Source: Cavia porcellus
Lineage: Eukaryota > Chordata > Mammalia > Rodentia > Caviidae
Length of the DNA stretch: 64,000 nucleotides
NCBI RefSeq assembly: GCF_034190915.1
Contig: NW_026947485.1
Coordinates: forward strand, 35,911,519 to 35,975,518
Reading direction: 5' to 3'
The notes under the pieces are model-generated. The model did no database searches, had not been told where the DNA came from, and saw only the letters and a list, made by a program, of their open reading frames with translations. Each line of letters starts with the position of its first letter. Positions within the stretch are counted from its first letter, which is position 1. Made by a program: the position numbers and the translations under genes. Positions 35,913-46,755 of this stretch are shown piece after piece.

Positions 35913-36965
35913 ATGGGGAAGGGAAGCAACAAAAAAGGCTCCTCGGCCCCCAATCCTGAGAAACAGGCAATAGCAGACACCGCACCAATAGACATTAAGC
36001 GCCATATAGAGAGCCTCATAGACCAATTCAGGAATGAAGTTATCAACGACCTGAAGCTAGAAGTATGCAGAATAGTTAGAGAAATGCTAAGCACCACCCA
36101 GGAAAAAACAGATGGTGGAATGGAAGAACAGAAAAAGAGGGGAGAATTGCTTGATGGAGAAAACAGAGAAAGCATTGAGTATGTGAAGCAGGTGCAAAGG
36201 GACTATCAAGAAATTAAGAAGTCTATCCAAGACTGGCATAACAGCTTGAAAGAAACTAAGGACAGACTATCTGAACTGGAGGGCAGACTTGTAATATGGG
36301 AGAATGAAATGAAAAACTTCTTAAAAATAACGAAGAAACAAACAGCAATAATACAAAGACAAGAAGATGATAAGAGGAGCCATAATTTAAGGATTAAGAA
36401 CATAAAAGAAGAAGTAGGGACACAAACAAGTGAACTACAAAAGCTACTCACAGAAATAATCCAGGAGAATTTTCCTAATTTAGCAAAAGGTAAAGATACT
36501 CAGATGTATGAGGCATACAGGACCCCAGCTACCTACAACCCTAACAGAGAAACACCCAGGCATATAATAATAAAAATTCCAGAAATTCAATACAAGAACA
36601 GAATATTAAAAGCTGTAAGAGACAAGAAACAGACTACTTACAAGGGAACACCTATCAGAATTACAGCAGATTTCTCTTCACAAACCATCAAATCACGAAG
36701 AGCATGGGGGGAAATAATTCAAGCTTTGAAAGATAATAATCTCCAGCCAAGATTGAGATATCCTGCACAACTGTCCCTGGAAATTGATGGAAAAACGAGG
36801 TGCTTCCAGGATAAAGAGGAACTGGGGGAATTTGCAACCACCAATTCAACCCTACAGAAAGTATTGCAGGATATTCTAAAAAAAGAAAAATACAAAGAAC
36901 CCAGAAATAGTGGTGGGGAGGCCACAACGAATGGAGCAGAGAACAAAATGAAGAAGACAAACTGA
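35913..36965 (+). CDS. L1-type ORF1 protein (RNA-binding chaperone), intact
   Basis: 350 residues ending in TGA, close to the usual length of mammalian L1 ORF1p. The start is ATG 35913 in strong context (A at -3, G at +4). The layout is: a basic, low-complexity N-terminus (1-25), a heptad-rich helical region suited to trimeric coiled coil (about 80-150), an RRM-like domain (about 157-250, with SHNLRIKNI at 156-164, ENFPNLAKG at 185-193, TPRHIIIKIP at 214-223 and YKGTPIRITADFS at 243-255) and the C-terminal domain (about 256-322, with SRRAWGEIIQALK, QPRLRYPAQLS and LGEFATTNSTL). In L1, this protein coats the element's own RNA in a cytoplasmic particle and has nucleic-acid chaperone activity needed for retrotransposition. 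No frameshift or internal stop is seen. The gene that normally follows, ORF2, is missing, so mobility would need ORF2p supplied by L1. Expression cannot be judged from sequence. Confidence 0.93.
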   Translation: MGKGSNKKGSSAPNPEKQAIADTAPIDIKRHIESLIDQFRNEVINDLKLEVCRIVREMLSTTQEKTDGGMEEQKKRGELLDGENRESIEYVKQVQRDYQEIKKSIQDWHNSLKETKDRLSELEGRLVIWENEMKNFLKITKKQTAIIQRQEDDKRSHNLRIKNIKEEVGTQTSELQKLLTEIIQENFPNLAKGKDTQMYEAYRTPATYNPNRETPRHIIIKIPEIQYKNRILKAVRDKKQTTYKGTPIRITADFSSQTIKSRRAWGEIIQALKDNNLQPRLRYPAQLSLEIDGKTRCFQDKEELGEFATTNSTLQKVLQDILKKEKYKEPRNSGGEATTNGAENKMKKTN

Positions 36966-38284
36966 CAGCTACTGACAGAAAAAGAGCTCAACAGAAATGA
37001 GACAGAGAAGATTGGATGATAGGAACAGCTATTTTGGAGAAAATAACATCTTAATAGGTAATACTTATTTAGTATCATCTTGTTTTGAAGTCTCATCTAG
37101 CTTTTGTTCTTCTGTCTCCAATGGTCTAAACAGGTTGTATCTTATTGGATTTTATTATGTACGATAGTATAAGCAAAAACCTTTTAAAGACAAGGAGATT
37201 ATACAGAAACCATTGTTCATTTTCTGTTAGTTGATTCTAAATACTCTGTAATGCTGTCATTCTCTTAAATGGTTTTACATTGTTTTGATATACTTAATGC
37301 TACAGTATATGAAGTTGTACTCAAGGACTTCAAGGAAAGAGTCAATATGGTAACTACTTTTGGGTCGGAATTATCTGGTGGTGAAACACTATTCTGCTTA
37401 AATGGTTATGTTTTGATCTGCGCTGTTTTGCTGTTATGCCCTCTTTTTTCTCAATCTCTACTCCATTATTTACTTTTTTATTTTTATCCGTTTAATTAAA
37501 GGGAAAAAAATAGCAGGATATAATATAGTAACCCACTTTGACTTTCTATTATCTCGATTTGAAGCCCTGTATTACTCTCACCATCTTGTTTTTGACTGAT
37601 GTTCCCCTATTCTGTTTTGCTGCATAGTATCAGGTTCAAAAGTCTAGGCATCAGCTGAGAAGATAATGAGATTCATTATAACGCCCATTCTCATTGACTT
37701 TTATCTACTTTTGAAGACCTACAATGTCTCCAATGTTTTGGTTTTGTCGGTTTTGTTCTTTACTGTTTTGTCCAATTGTATTATAACTAATGATATAGGC
37801 AATTCTATTAGAGATAGCGGGAGGCATTATGGTAACCATTGTTGATCACCTTGTATTATGTTTTTATATTATCTATTATGTCCACCCTTTTGACTTGACC
37901 GATTCTGTTCTGTTATGTCTCATTTGGTTTTACTCTCTTCCAAAAAAGCAATAAGAACCGTGGGAGCAATGAAACCCAAAATGTGTAATAGTCATGGTAC
38001 AAAAGAGAGGAAAAGAAAGTGCTCTAAACTATATAACTGCAAGTATATTTAAGTGTATAAGATAGAAAATGATATCACAGAGTTTTATTGGATCATTGAA
38101 CAGAACTGTTTGCAGTATCATTGTTGGAATGTCCACTCTACAAGCTTTAATTTTGTGACTTGAACAATTATTTCTAAGATGGCAATATGTAATCCATTAA
38201 CTAGTGATTTCCTACTGTTCATTTTTTTCTTCTGTAAATCTGTATAACTTGTACCCTTTCACTGTTTTTTTTCTTTTCTCCTTA
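36966..38284 (+). other. Long T-rich 3'UTR of the half-LINE
   Basis: It starts within a few dozen bases of the ORF1 stop, where L1 ORF2 would normally begin. I find no endonuclease or reverse-transcriptase motif in any frame. It holds a degenerate internal repetition (TTTGAAGNCCTRYA at 37558 and 37710, with a weaker match near 37083). Its last 0.75 kb is shared with the copy at 52863-53640. Confidence 0.7.
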
Positions 38285-38311
38285 AATAAAAAAAAATAAA
38301 TAAAATAAAAT
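38285..38311 (+). terminator. Polyadenylation signal and A-rich tail of the half-LINE
   Basis: AATAAA at 38285-38290 is followed by an A-rich tail with TAAA/TAAAA interruptions up to the duplication. The position fits an L1-machinery retrotransposition end. Confidence 0.8.
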
Positions 38312-38326
38312 AAAAGCAAAGCCTTG
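38312..38326 (+). repeat. 3' target-site duplication of the half-LINE
   Basis: AAAAGCAAAGCCTTG, identical to 35145-35159. The next base differs (G here, A at 35160). Its first A residues merge with the tail. Confidence 0.92.
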
Positions 38327-38504
38327 GAAGCAAGAGTGTGGCGGGAGTGTGTGTACCAGAGTAGGGGATAAAGTATGTCAGACGTTGACAATATATCAAG
38401 AAAAAGGATAGTTGGGAATTGACTGTCGAATGAACAATAGAAATCTTTGATAAGAACAGTTTGCACTGAGTGGTACAGTTGAAAGCCTGCTTAGGGTGAG
38501 TGCT

Positions 38505-38790
38505 ATGGGGTAAAAATTGTATCTCCCTCAAATTCATACATTGCAACCCTGACCCTGAATTGATGTTTGGAGATCAACTCCACCCCTCCTGCCCCCATAT
38601 ACACAGAGGAAAGGTCATGGGAAGACACAGAGAGAAGATGGTGGTCTAAAAGCCAGGAGGAGAGGCCTCACCAGAAACCACGTGCCCTAGCATCTTGATC
38701 TGGGTAGTCGTGCCTTCAAAACTGTAAGAACATTCCTTCCCAAGCCGGTGGTGTTTGGTTGTGGCAGATCAAGCAGACTAAAATGGGAAG
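38505..38790 (+). repeat. MLT1-like MaLR LTR fragment
   Basis: 'gctatggggtaaaaattgtatctccctcaaattcatacattgcaaccctgaccctgaattgatgtttgg' and later 'gacacagagagaagatggtggtctaaaagccaggaggagaggcctcaccagaaacca', 'catcttgatctggg' and 'cctt..aaactgtaagaa' follow the well-known MaLR LTR order on the plus strand. Confidence 0.75.
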
Positions 38791-39165
38791 GTAGCAGAGA
38801 ATGGGGTAAAAGTGGCAACAGCTGAAATGGACACATTGTGCTGGAAGGGTGAACAGGGAAAGGAGGAGGGAACAGTGCAACATAAAAAAGTCTGCCCTGC
38901 TCACCAAGTCCAAAGAAGCCCAGTCTTCAGCTCTCACCTTGGCTTACCTAGATTCTTTCTTTAGCACTTGCCACTGGTTGACCTGGTCTTTCTTGTTTTG
39001 GTGGTGGTGGATTTTTTCTTTCTTCTTAATTGCTGATTGTTAATTTCCCCTACAAGAAGATAAACTCCAGAAGTACAAGTTTTCTTTTTTTTTTTTTTTC
39101 ATTTTTCAATGCTTAGCTTAATTTTGTTTCAGTTCCATAGGTAAGTGCAATGTGCTTTATGTAGC
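38791..39165. other. Unassigned spacer
   Basis: Unique sequence with a T run at 39084-39100; nothing recognised. Confidence 0.35.
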
Positions 39166-39343
39166 TGTATTTATTTATTTATTTTTATCTTATTGACACA
39201 AGGTCTCGCTATGCAGTTCAGGCTGGCCTTGAGCTCACTTTGTAGCCGAGGCTGGTCTCAAACTCGCAGTGATCCTCCTCCCTCAGACTCCTGACTGCTG
39301 GGATTACAGGGGTGAACCACCATGCCCGGTGATGTATTTATTT
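39166..39343 (-). repeat. B1-type SINE with target-site duplication
   Basis: The plus strand is B1 complement (ggtctcgctatgcagttcaggctggccttgagctcactttgtagccgaggctggtctcaaactcgcagtgatcctcc...gctgggattacaggggtgaaccaccatgcccggt). It has the internal duplication tagttcaggctgg / tagccgaggctgg. An 11-bp duplication TGTATTTATTT lies at 39166-39176 and 39333-39343. It is well preserved, hence fairly young. Confidence 0.9.
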
Positions 39344-39344
39344 T

Positions 39345-41570
39345 TATTTACATAGAAATTTACTATTTTAAATTACTTGCCAGCTCTTCTTGCATATTGT
39401 GTCTCTTTTGTTTTCCAGTATCATTTTTTTTCTTCCTAAGTACATCCTTTAGTTCAGACATACTATTAGGGAAACCTGCTGCACAGAACTCTGGTTTTAT
39501 GTGTCTGAATATATCTTTATTTTTCTTTTTCTAGATATATCATTTTCACACCTATATTTATGAGCCAGCAGTGAATTTTTCCCCCAGAATTTTGGCTTTC
39601 ATTGTTATACAGGGCTACTGTCATCCCGGTCATCACAATCATTGATCCTCAAGAGTGCTATCTGCTCTTTGATTTTGGCTTTCTTAAAATTCATTTTGAG
39701 ATGTCTTCATTGGAATCGGCTCTGTTCCCTAAAACTTAGAAGTGATGTCAACTCTGGAACATTTAAAGTCATTTTCTTTTCAAATACTTTCTTATGGTAG
39801 TCTCTCTTTGAATTTCCTGTAACTGCAATTATACCTATGTTGCATCTTTTCATTCTTTCTTTCCTGTCTGTTAATCTATTTGTTACTTTTCTTATCTTTT
39901 CCTTCCTAGTGTATTCTGGGAAATCTTTTAATTCTATCCTTCATTTACTACATATGCTTTTGTTGTGTCCAATATGCAATTTAAGCCATCCACTGAGTTT
40001 TAAATTTTATTTACTGTAATTTTCACTTCAAGAAGTTATATTTGGTTCTTTAAAATAGATTTACTCAACTTTGACAGCCTGATTTTCCTTGGTAATATTA
40101 ATAATATCTTTTTATTTCATTATATTAAAATTATTTAAAGTCTTTATCTGACAGTTCAATACCTGCAGGCTATAAGGGTTTGATTCTGTAATTTACTGTT
40201 GCTGCTGACTCTAGCTCACATTGCCTTGTATTCCCACATATACAGTGATTTTACTTTTCACTTGTGAAAAGTAGAAGAGCTAAGCAGAAGGTTTATTTCT
40301 TCAGAAGGAATTTGTGTTGCTTCTTCCACGTGTTTAGAATACCACCAATCTGAGACCACCTTTTAAACTAAGATCTGAGTTTATTTTTCCTCCCTCTGGA
40401 CTCAGAAGTAGTATGAATTCCAGTCTTGAATGCTGATGGATACTGGTTTGCATTTGGGAATGACAGGACAGACTTTTTTCTGTGTCATTTTTCTTCTCTA
40501 AGGGCCAAGGTGAATCCAAATATATCTCCCTCTGTGCAGCTACTGAGATTTCACACTATAGGAATTTCAGTTGATAAGAGTCCCATTTTGTTTGGACTTT
40601 AAGATTTTTGTGTCCAGTCTGTTATATGTGTAATTTTAAATCACCTGGAAATCCATGGATTCCTGAGCAAAAAATGACTCTGTATCTTACCCGCCCTCAA
40701 ATTCTACTTGCTCATATTTGCAATTAGTCTCTTTATCTCATTTGTGTTGTCACCTTTTCCGTGTACATCTATCCATCTTACATTGTTTTTCTCTGCATCG
40801 GCTTGTAACTGTCAAATTATTATTTCCTGATTCCTTATTATTTTTAAAAATTCTTTCCTTTCCTGTTCACTAGTTGCAATCTTGTCTTCAAGGTCTGAAA
40901 GTGTGTCTTCACATTAATTCAGGTGGTTTTGCCAGCTTTCAGTGGAGTTTTTAATTTCCTGGATATCTCTTTGAATCTGTTCCATGCAATCTAAATCTTT
41001 CTTATATTATCCACTCAAGGTTTCTCTCATTTTCCCATGGTCCTTTATTTATTTTATCTATGTCTCCTTAGAGATGCTAAGAAATTCTTTTATTATGTTT
41101 CTCATTTCTTCTTTTACCTGAGATAGTATTTCTGATCTCATTTCTTTTATAGCCTCATGAAGTTGTTTCTTTACTTCCTTTGCTATCATTCAGAAACTTT
41201 AGGTGTGTGACTCCCAATCTTTTCTGGTTTTACATCTCCTAGACTAGCTCTATATGGGCTGAAGGCCAGAGACTGCCTTTTGCTTCTTAATCTTGATATT
41301 TTATTGGGTTCTTCCAGACAAGTGTGTAGTGAGGTCTCAGGTACTTCTCACATTGGCTACAATTTCTCTGAAGCATGACTGGCCAGTGTTAGCTATTGGG
41401 TGCACTGATGAAGAGCTGGCTGCTGCTTTTCCCAGCCCATGCTGGCTAATGGTGGCAGCAAGCATCCCAGATGGCAGCTGGTATGTATGCAGAGGAGGGC
41501 AAGCCGTTGCCTTCTGGACTGAGCTGGTTACCTGCGCAAAGTGTCTCTGATGGTGGCTGTTGTGAGCCTC
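39345..41570 (-). mobile_element. Old L1 5' region (5'UTR/ORF1), minus strand
   Basis: The plus strand resembles the complement of the 5' part of old mammalian L1. Segments include 'tttacttttcttatcttttccttcctagtgtattctgggaaatc', 'acttcaagaagttatatttggttctttaaa', 'ttatctgacagttcaatacctgcaggctataagggtttgattctg', and an ORF1-like coiled-coil complement at 40860-41200 ('ggatatctctttgaatctgttcc', 'catttcttttatagcctcatgaagttgtttctttact'). 41200-41570 would be the leader. The subfamily is uncertain and all frames are broken. Confidence 0.6.
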
Positions 41571-42714
41571 AATTTCAGAGGGTTATGAATCCTTTTAGAT
41601 ATCCAGTGGACATGTCAAGTCAGAAGTTTGAATGAATGGTTCTGGATCTCAGGAGAGAGCTCAGATATGAGCTTAAATTTGAGACTCATAACCTAGGGAT
41701 GGAATTAAGAACCTAGGAATGAGTAAGATCACTTGGTTGTAGCCAATCAATCTTACCTGCTCAGTGGAATCATATGAGCTTTTTTTTAAAAAAAAAGAAA
41801 TTCAGACAACAGGCCACTCTCCAGGTAAATTAAATCAATATCTCTTGGGGTGGCAACAAAATGGTATTTTTAAAACTCTCCAATTTTGATATGCAGAGAA
41901 AGTGAGAGCCACTGACAGAGTCTGATGTCAATAAGAAAGGAGACCAGGGTCTCTTCATGTGTATGTGGATAGAAAATAGCAGGTACCACAGTTTCTTTTG
42001 CATGGCCAGAGAATTGGTTGATTTTGTGGTTTGGGTGCCACTAAGCTGTAGGCCAGCTGGAGAGAACAGTTTGTGCATTCCACATGTAGAGGTTATCATC
42101 TGTGGCTATGGAGAGCACAAAATCACTTTGAAATTTCAAAATGTAAAGAAGTTGAATACACTGATTCTATTTCATAATGCAATCAGATTTAATTAGACCC
42201 AAAGTATTTACCAAGTATTCCTCTGGCCTTTTTAATTAGGGATAAAAGTTAAGCACACTTGAATCTGACATTCTTTAAGGCTGGATGATTTTGTGCAGAG
42301 ATGTGGCTGAATTCCAGCTGGAAACCAAAGTCACGATGTAAGAGAAAAACAAGTAAGTGGCCAGTCCAGCCTAACTCTAAGTTAACAAAGAATGTCAATC
42401 TTTGTGTGCAAAAATATTTTGGGCAATTCCACAGTAAGAAAGCATTTGGAGCTATTTTTCTGTATGTGGAGATATGTGCACTGAGAGATTAATTTTCTAA
42501 TCTCAAAGTCTCAATTGGTTACATGCTTACCCCAAACTTTTGCAGACTGATGCACCTGGTAAGCTAAGAGGTCAGTGGCTTTACACCTATGCTTCCTGAG
42601 ACCCTGAAACTCTGACCCTATTAGTTCATTTTCAAGAATCTTGATCAATGAATCAAAAAGATCAAATTTGTAAACATTGAAAGACACAGTTTTTATGGTT
42701 TGTGGCTGGATGTC
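41571..42714. other. Noncoding stretch
   Basis: Unique sequence with a T8/A9 run at about 41780. No gene or repeat recognised. Confidence 0.4.
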
Positions 42715-43072
42715 CCTCCAACACCTCACGTGGTCATGGGGTGGAGGTGCTTTTCAGAGGCAAGTGAATCTAGTTTGTGATGGGTTCATTGTCTAGTGCC
42801 GGCATTAGGGGTATCAGTGCTATACCTTCCCTAGGGTAGGAAGCCTGCATACAATTTAAGGGAGAAAAAAGAGGCTTGCTAGTTCTCTTTTGTAATTGTT
42901 TTTGCTGTCTTATGCCTCCTTGAATGGTTGTCCTTTGGCCACACGAGCCTGCCTTGGAGCCATAGGATTATGGACTGATACTTCTACAAACTGTAGCTAA
43001 ATAAACCTTTTCTTCTTTAACTTTGGGTGTTGGATATATCATCTCAACAGTGGCAGAAATGTAATCAACACA
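42715..43072 (+). repeat. Solo MaLR-type LTR
   Basis: The plus strand starts 'gtggctggatgtccctccaacacctcacgtgg'. It ends with the promoter/poly(A) side 'gaggcttgctagttctc', 'gccttggagccataggattatggactgatacttctacaaactgtagctaaataaacctttt', then 'tcatctcaacagtggcagaaatgtaatcaacaca'. This is the standard MaLR 3' layout with an AATAAA signal. Confidence 0.75.
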
Positions 43073-43194
43073 ATAATATACTCTGCTTACCCCATGCCTA
43101 TACCTCCCTGGATTCTTTTGAAAGCTATCATTTAGTCTGTGTTTCTATTTCCAACTTTTAGGACCATTAAAGCAAACAAAAAATGCTCTATTAT

Positions 43195-43335
43195 TGGAGT
43201 CCAGAGATCTGGGTTCAAGACTTAGCTCTGCTATCTGTTGGCTATGAGACTTGGGCAAGCTGATTAGTTTTGTTAAGCCTGTTTTCCCCTCTGTAAAATG
43301 GAGAAAATCCTTGCCTTACTGCTTTATGAGGTCAT
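43195..43335 (+). repeat. MIR SINE
   Basis: 'gtccagagatctgggttcaagacttagctctgctatctgttggctatgagacttgggcaagctgattagttttgttaagcctgttttcccctctgtaaaatgg' is a clear plus-strand MIR core. Confidence 0.88.
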
Positions 43336-44091
43336 CTTCTATCTTTATTGGGATCACTTCCTTTGAGGAGAAAAGTCTGTAATCATTAAAAACCTCATCT
43401 TGCTGGTGTAAAGACTTGCCCTTATCTGATATTGTATCCCTTCTTCTGGGTTCATATGCAAGCTACTTACATGCCTTGGGCATCTGCTTATTTGCTTTCT
43501 CATCATCTGGCCTTTTCTTCCTAACAAATCTGACCAAGCCTCCTATTTCTTTAGAAAGTCCTGCTTGACTAGTATCATCTCATTGGATCATCCTCATTGT
43601 TTTTTCCAGCGTAAGAAGATTATATTGAACTTTTAAAATTAAGTATTGTTTTCTTCTGCATTTATTCATAGATGTCTTAATACTTATTTGGATCTGTATT
43701 AGAGATCTATATCAATCCATATCTGCATTATAAGCCTTTGGAACATATACAGTGGAGATTTTCTTCTAGATTTCCTGTGGGAACCAATATCAAAGTCCTG
43801 TTCATTAATGTGTCCCACTAACATCATACCTTTTGTGTATTTCTCACTGATCTGCACAAATCAGTATCATTCAGAAATCAATCAAGCTTGAGATGTTTTC
43901 CTCAGTCCTTTGCTTGTTAAAACAATTCCAGACTCTCAAAGTTTTATTGACCACTGGGTGTCAACCAATAAGGGAGAGACCGGAGACATTCATTTTTCCC
44001 TTTGGTTACCAGGAACATGTCTCCATTTATATACTCTACTGAGATTTCAACATTCCCATCTTTCCTTGCTTCTCTTTCAAGTTGTCTCCAG
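43336..44091. other. Noncoding stretch ending in an acceptor-like tract
   Basis: Unique sequence. The last 35 bases are a pyrimidine-rich tract ending tgtctccag. Nothing else recognised. Confidence 0.4.
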
Positions 44092-44189
44092 GCCAGTAAC
44101 GTTCAAAAAGATGAGTCATTGTCTAAATGTGGAAGCTGTCATTCTGCAGGCACTGCTGTGCATGCTTGGGTGCCATCCAGTCTGTGATG
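44092..44189 (+). other. Candidate internal exon (98 bp), gene not recognised
   Basis: A strong pyrimidine tract (atctttccttgcttctctttcaagttgtctccag) precedes 98 bases that end in GATG|GTAAGTA at 44190, a near-consensus donor. Frame 2 is fully open (PVTFKKMSHCLNVEAVILQ..., then a Leu/Cys-rich end). Frame 1 stops near the end and frame 3 stops at once. The peptide is unknown to me. No linked coding exon is visible, so a lncRNA exon, an alternative exon or a chance pair of splice signals are all possible. Confidence 0.33.
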
Positions 44190-44394
44190 GTAAGTAAGCA
44201 TGGCTCTGACCTCACAGGGGAGGGGAGCCTGAAAATTATCCCTTGTAAGCTTGAAAGTGCCATAAATCATGATCTGATATTTTTGGATTCCTCACAGGAT
44301 TAGAGGACTCAAGCTAAGGCTTTGGAAATTTGCATAACAAACATGCATCACTGACTTCTATGGCATTGTAGAAATAACCGCTACTTTTGGAGAT

Positions 44395-44490
44395 AAGATA
44401 CCTGAATTGGAGTTTTGTTCTTCAACTAAACAGTGATGTGATCTTGGGCAGGTGTTGTCTCTCCTCTGGGCCTTAGAGTAAAAACTAGCC
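44395..44490 (+). repeat. MIR SINE fragment
   Basis: 'acctgaattggagttttgttcttcaactaaacagtgatgtgatcttgggcaggtgttgtctctcctctgggcctta' matches the diverged MIR core on the plus strand. Confidence 0.65.
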
Positions 44491-45945
44491 AAACTGGATC
44501 ATCTTAAAGTTAATTTCCTGAAAGCTCCAAGATTTTACTGAAAGCCTGGAACTAATCCTGATTCCATCAAGGTCTTTATGATTTTGTCTTGGTCTTCTCA
44601 TGTTTCTGCTTATTTGGAGAGGTGGTAAGGGGAACAGAAATATTCTGGGGTAACTATCTCAATTTTTAATAGATACACAGGTTGCCACTTGTAAGAAGAT
44701 GTTAGAAGCCAGATCTGCAATGAGGAAAGGCGAGTAGAAAAGAATATTCTTGTGTTTGCTTCCATACCACTAGTTTCCTGATTTAGAGGATACAAGATGC
44801 AAGGCTCTGGTTAGTACTGAGGATGCCAAGCAGTGAGATCTCATGGAGTTCCTATCCCAGGCCCCACTAGGGCCCTTCTGCACCTGTGTGTCTCTAAACA
44901 ACAAGCAAGCTCCCAGAAGAGCAAGCATAGAAGACTGAACTGAGGTCATGACTTCACCACTTGCACAGAGAGAAGATCAACATTTGATAAGTGCATAGAC
45001 TAATGTGCATATAATGAATGCTATTTCTTTGTTAAATAATACAATATTAAGAATATAAATTACGCTGGGCAGTCCAGAAAGCATCTTATAAATGATCTGT
45101 CACAAGTATAGGTTAGGTCACCTTTGAAGAACCTTAGACACCAGGGTAAGTGTAGTGGGTGGGGTAAGGGGAAGGCAATGAAAGCTTCAAGTGCAGAAGC
45201 AAATGGATGAGGGCCACAAAGTTATTCCGTGGGAAGTGTGTGTGCTGGACCAACAGTGGGGGTCACAGAGTGGTGATAGCCCTTCTGTGTAAGAGCCAGG
45301 AAAGCTCACATATGGCAGTGAACTGATTGAGGGGAGGAGGATCGTTACGTGGTGCTGAATGAGTCTGCCCAGTGGAAAGGATCTTCTGACTTCTGGTCAC
45401 CTGGCTATTTTAAGCCTCTGTGCTGTCTGGCCTGGCGTCTGTATCACCCCCAAACTGAAGCTAGCAGTGAGTATGAGGGTGCTCAGCCCCTGAGGTCGGG
45501 ATGATGAGGCATGAACCCTGGAAAAGAAAGGGGCACTGTTCTTCCTAGGACAGAAGTTCTCAAATGCTGACTCACAGAAAGGCACCACACCAGTGACAAA
45601 GACTTCACTGGTACGGGGTTAGCGCTGTCCTTCCGAGGGCTGTCCTCAGTTTTAAAGTTATGCTCATGCTTTTCTTGTAGGTTCATTAAAATGTGTCTTC
45701 TTATCTCTCCCATCTGCCTTCTCATCTCTATCTTCTCTCTCTCTCAGAAATGATAAAAGTGGGTGGTAATAGATTTGTTTCCTAAATGTCTTAATGTAGC
45801 AAAATAAGGAATTTGCAATCTTGATTTCTAAATTTTGTAAATCTGTGAACTCTAAAAATCTGGGGAAAATGTATGGCAGACTAGATAAACAGGTTATCTT
45901 TCTTTTCTGCCCCAATTCATGTACATGACAAAAGAAATTTTTAAA
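44491..45945. other. Noncoding stretch
   Basis: Unique sequence with no recognisable gene or repeat. The short minus-strand frames near 45397-45915 show no domains. Confidence 0.4.
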
Positions 45946-46465
45946 AAGTATAAAAGCTTAAAAGACTAGCGGGGGTTACCACTAAGGATCAGAAGAGCGA
46001 AGACTTTCTAAAACATTTGTGAATGGATGAGTAACATAAAAAAAGAACTCAAATAGTATAAACTTCAAAATATGCCCAGCTTTCTTGATAATTAAATGCC
46101 AAACAAAACAATACTGGGGAGTCATTTCTTTTTTTCTTTTTTTTTTTTTTTAGATTAGCAAAACTTTTGTAAGTCTGATAAAAATGCAGTGTTATGTGTG
46201 GTGAGGATGATTTCATAGTTCTATGTATGATTCATTTATAAATTCTGAAGGGAAACTGCAGAATATCTGTAAAATAGACACACACAAAGCCCTTTTGGAT
46301 GAAGCAGTGCTGCTCTCTTAATTGATATCCAATTAACCAACTGTTCACCACCTCTTTCCTTTGGGGCAACACAACCTGAGAGGTAACAGTGACACATAGA
46401 ATGCTCACCAGCCAGTACCTGAGTTGCATGTTTCTAGCTGGCTGCTCTATTTATTCCCAATTTCT

Positions 46466-46660
46466 GGCCAGGCACACCACCATACGCTTACAATCTCAGC
46501 TACTTGAGGGGCCGTAGCAGGAAGACAGCAAATTTCAATACAGCCTGGGCAACATTCCTGTCTCAAAATAAAAGAAACTTAAAAAGGATCAGGGTTGGAG
46601 CCCAGTGTGCTAACACTGGGTTCTATCCCCAGCACTGGGGGCAAAAGTTAAAAAAAAATT
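46466..46660 (+). repeat. B1-ID composite SINE
   Basis: A B1 half ('ggccaggcacaccaccatacgcttacaatctcagctacttgaggggccgtagcaggaagacagcaaatttcaatacagcctgggcaaca') is followed by an A-rich linker and an ID half ('cagggttggagcccagtgtgctaacactgggttctatccccagcactgg'), with an A tail. Confidence 0.85.
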
Positions 46661-46662
46661 AA

Positions 46663-46755
46663 AAGGTGGGGATGTGGATCAGTGGTGGAGCAATTGTCAA
46701 GCAGATGTGAGGCCATGGCTTGATCCCCTGTACAACAACCACAACAACAACTAAA
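46663..46755 (+). repeat. ID SINE, degraded
   Basis: 'ggtggggatgtggatcagtggtggagcaattgtcaagcagatgtgaggccatggcttgatcccctgtacaacaac' shows the ID A and B boxes, with an AACAAC-type tail. It directly follows the composite SINE and was probably inserted into its tail. Confidence 0.8.

Larger units (their letters stand above)
35160..38311 (+). mobile_element. Young half-LINE (HAL1-type) retrotransposon, apparently full length
   Basis: About 3.15 kb between perfect 15-bp target-site duplications. In order: a CpG-rich 5'UTR (35160-35912), one intact ORF1 (35913-36965), a 1.3-kb T-rich 3'UTR without any reverse-transcriptase or endonuclease similarity, an AATAAA signal (38285-38290) and an A-rich tail with AAAT units. 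This is the layout of HAL1 elements, L1 derivatives that keep only ORF1 and depend on L1 ORF2p in trans (established for HAL1 as a class). Exact duplications, an unbroken ORF and many surviving CpGs indicate a recent insertion. The alternative is an ordinary L1 with ORF2 deleted before or after insertion. Against a private deletion stands the second copy of the same 3'UTR at 52863-53640. It is inserted into an old L2. Confidence 0.85.

Noticed and set aside
37269..37499. 76-codon frame in the half-LINE 3'UTR as a possible ORF2 remnant
   Set aside because: No endonuclease or reverse-transcriptase motif. It is hydrophobic and T-rich, and the truncated copy does not reach this region, so it gives no test of conservation.
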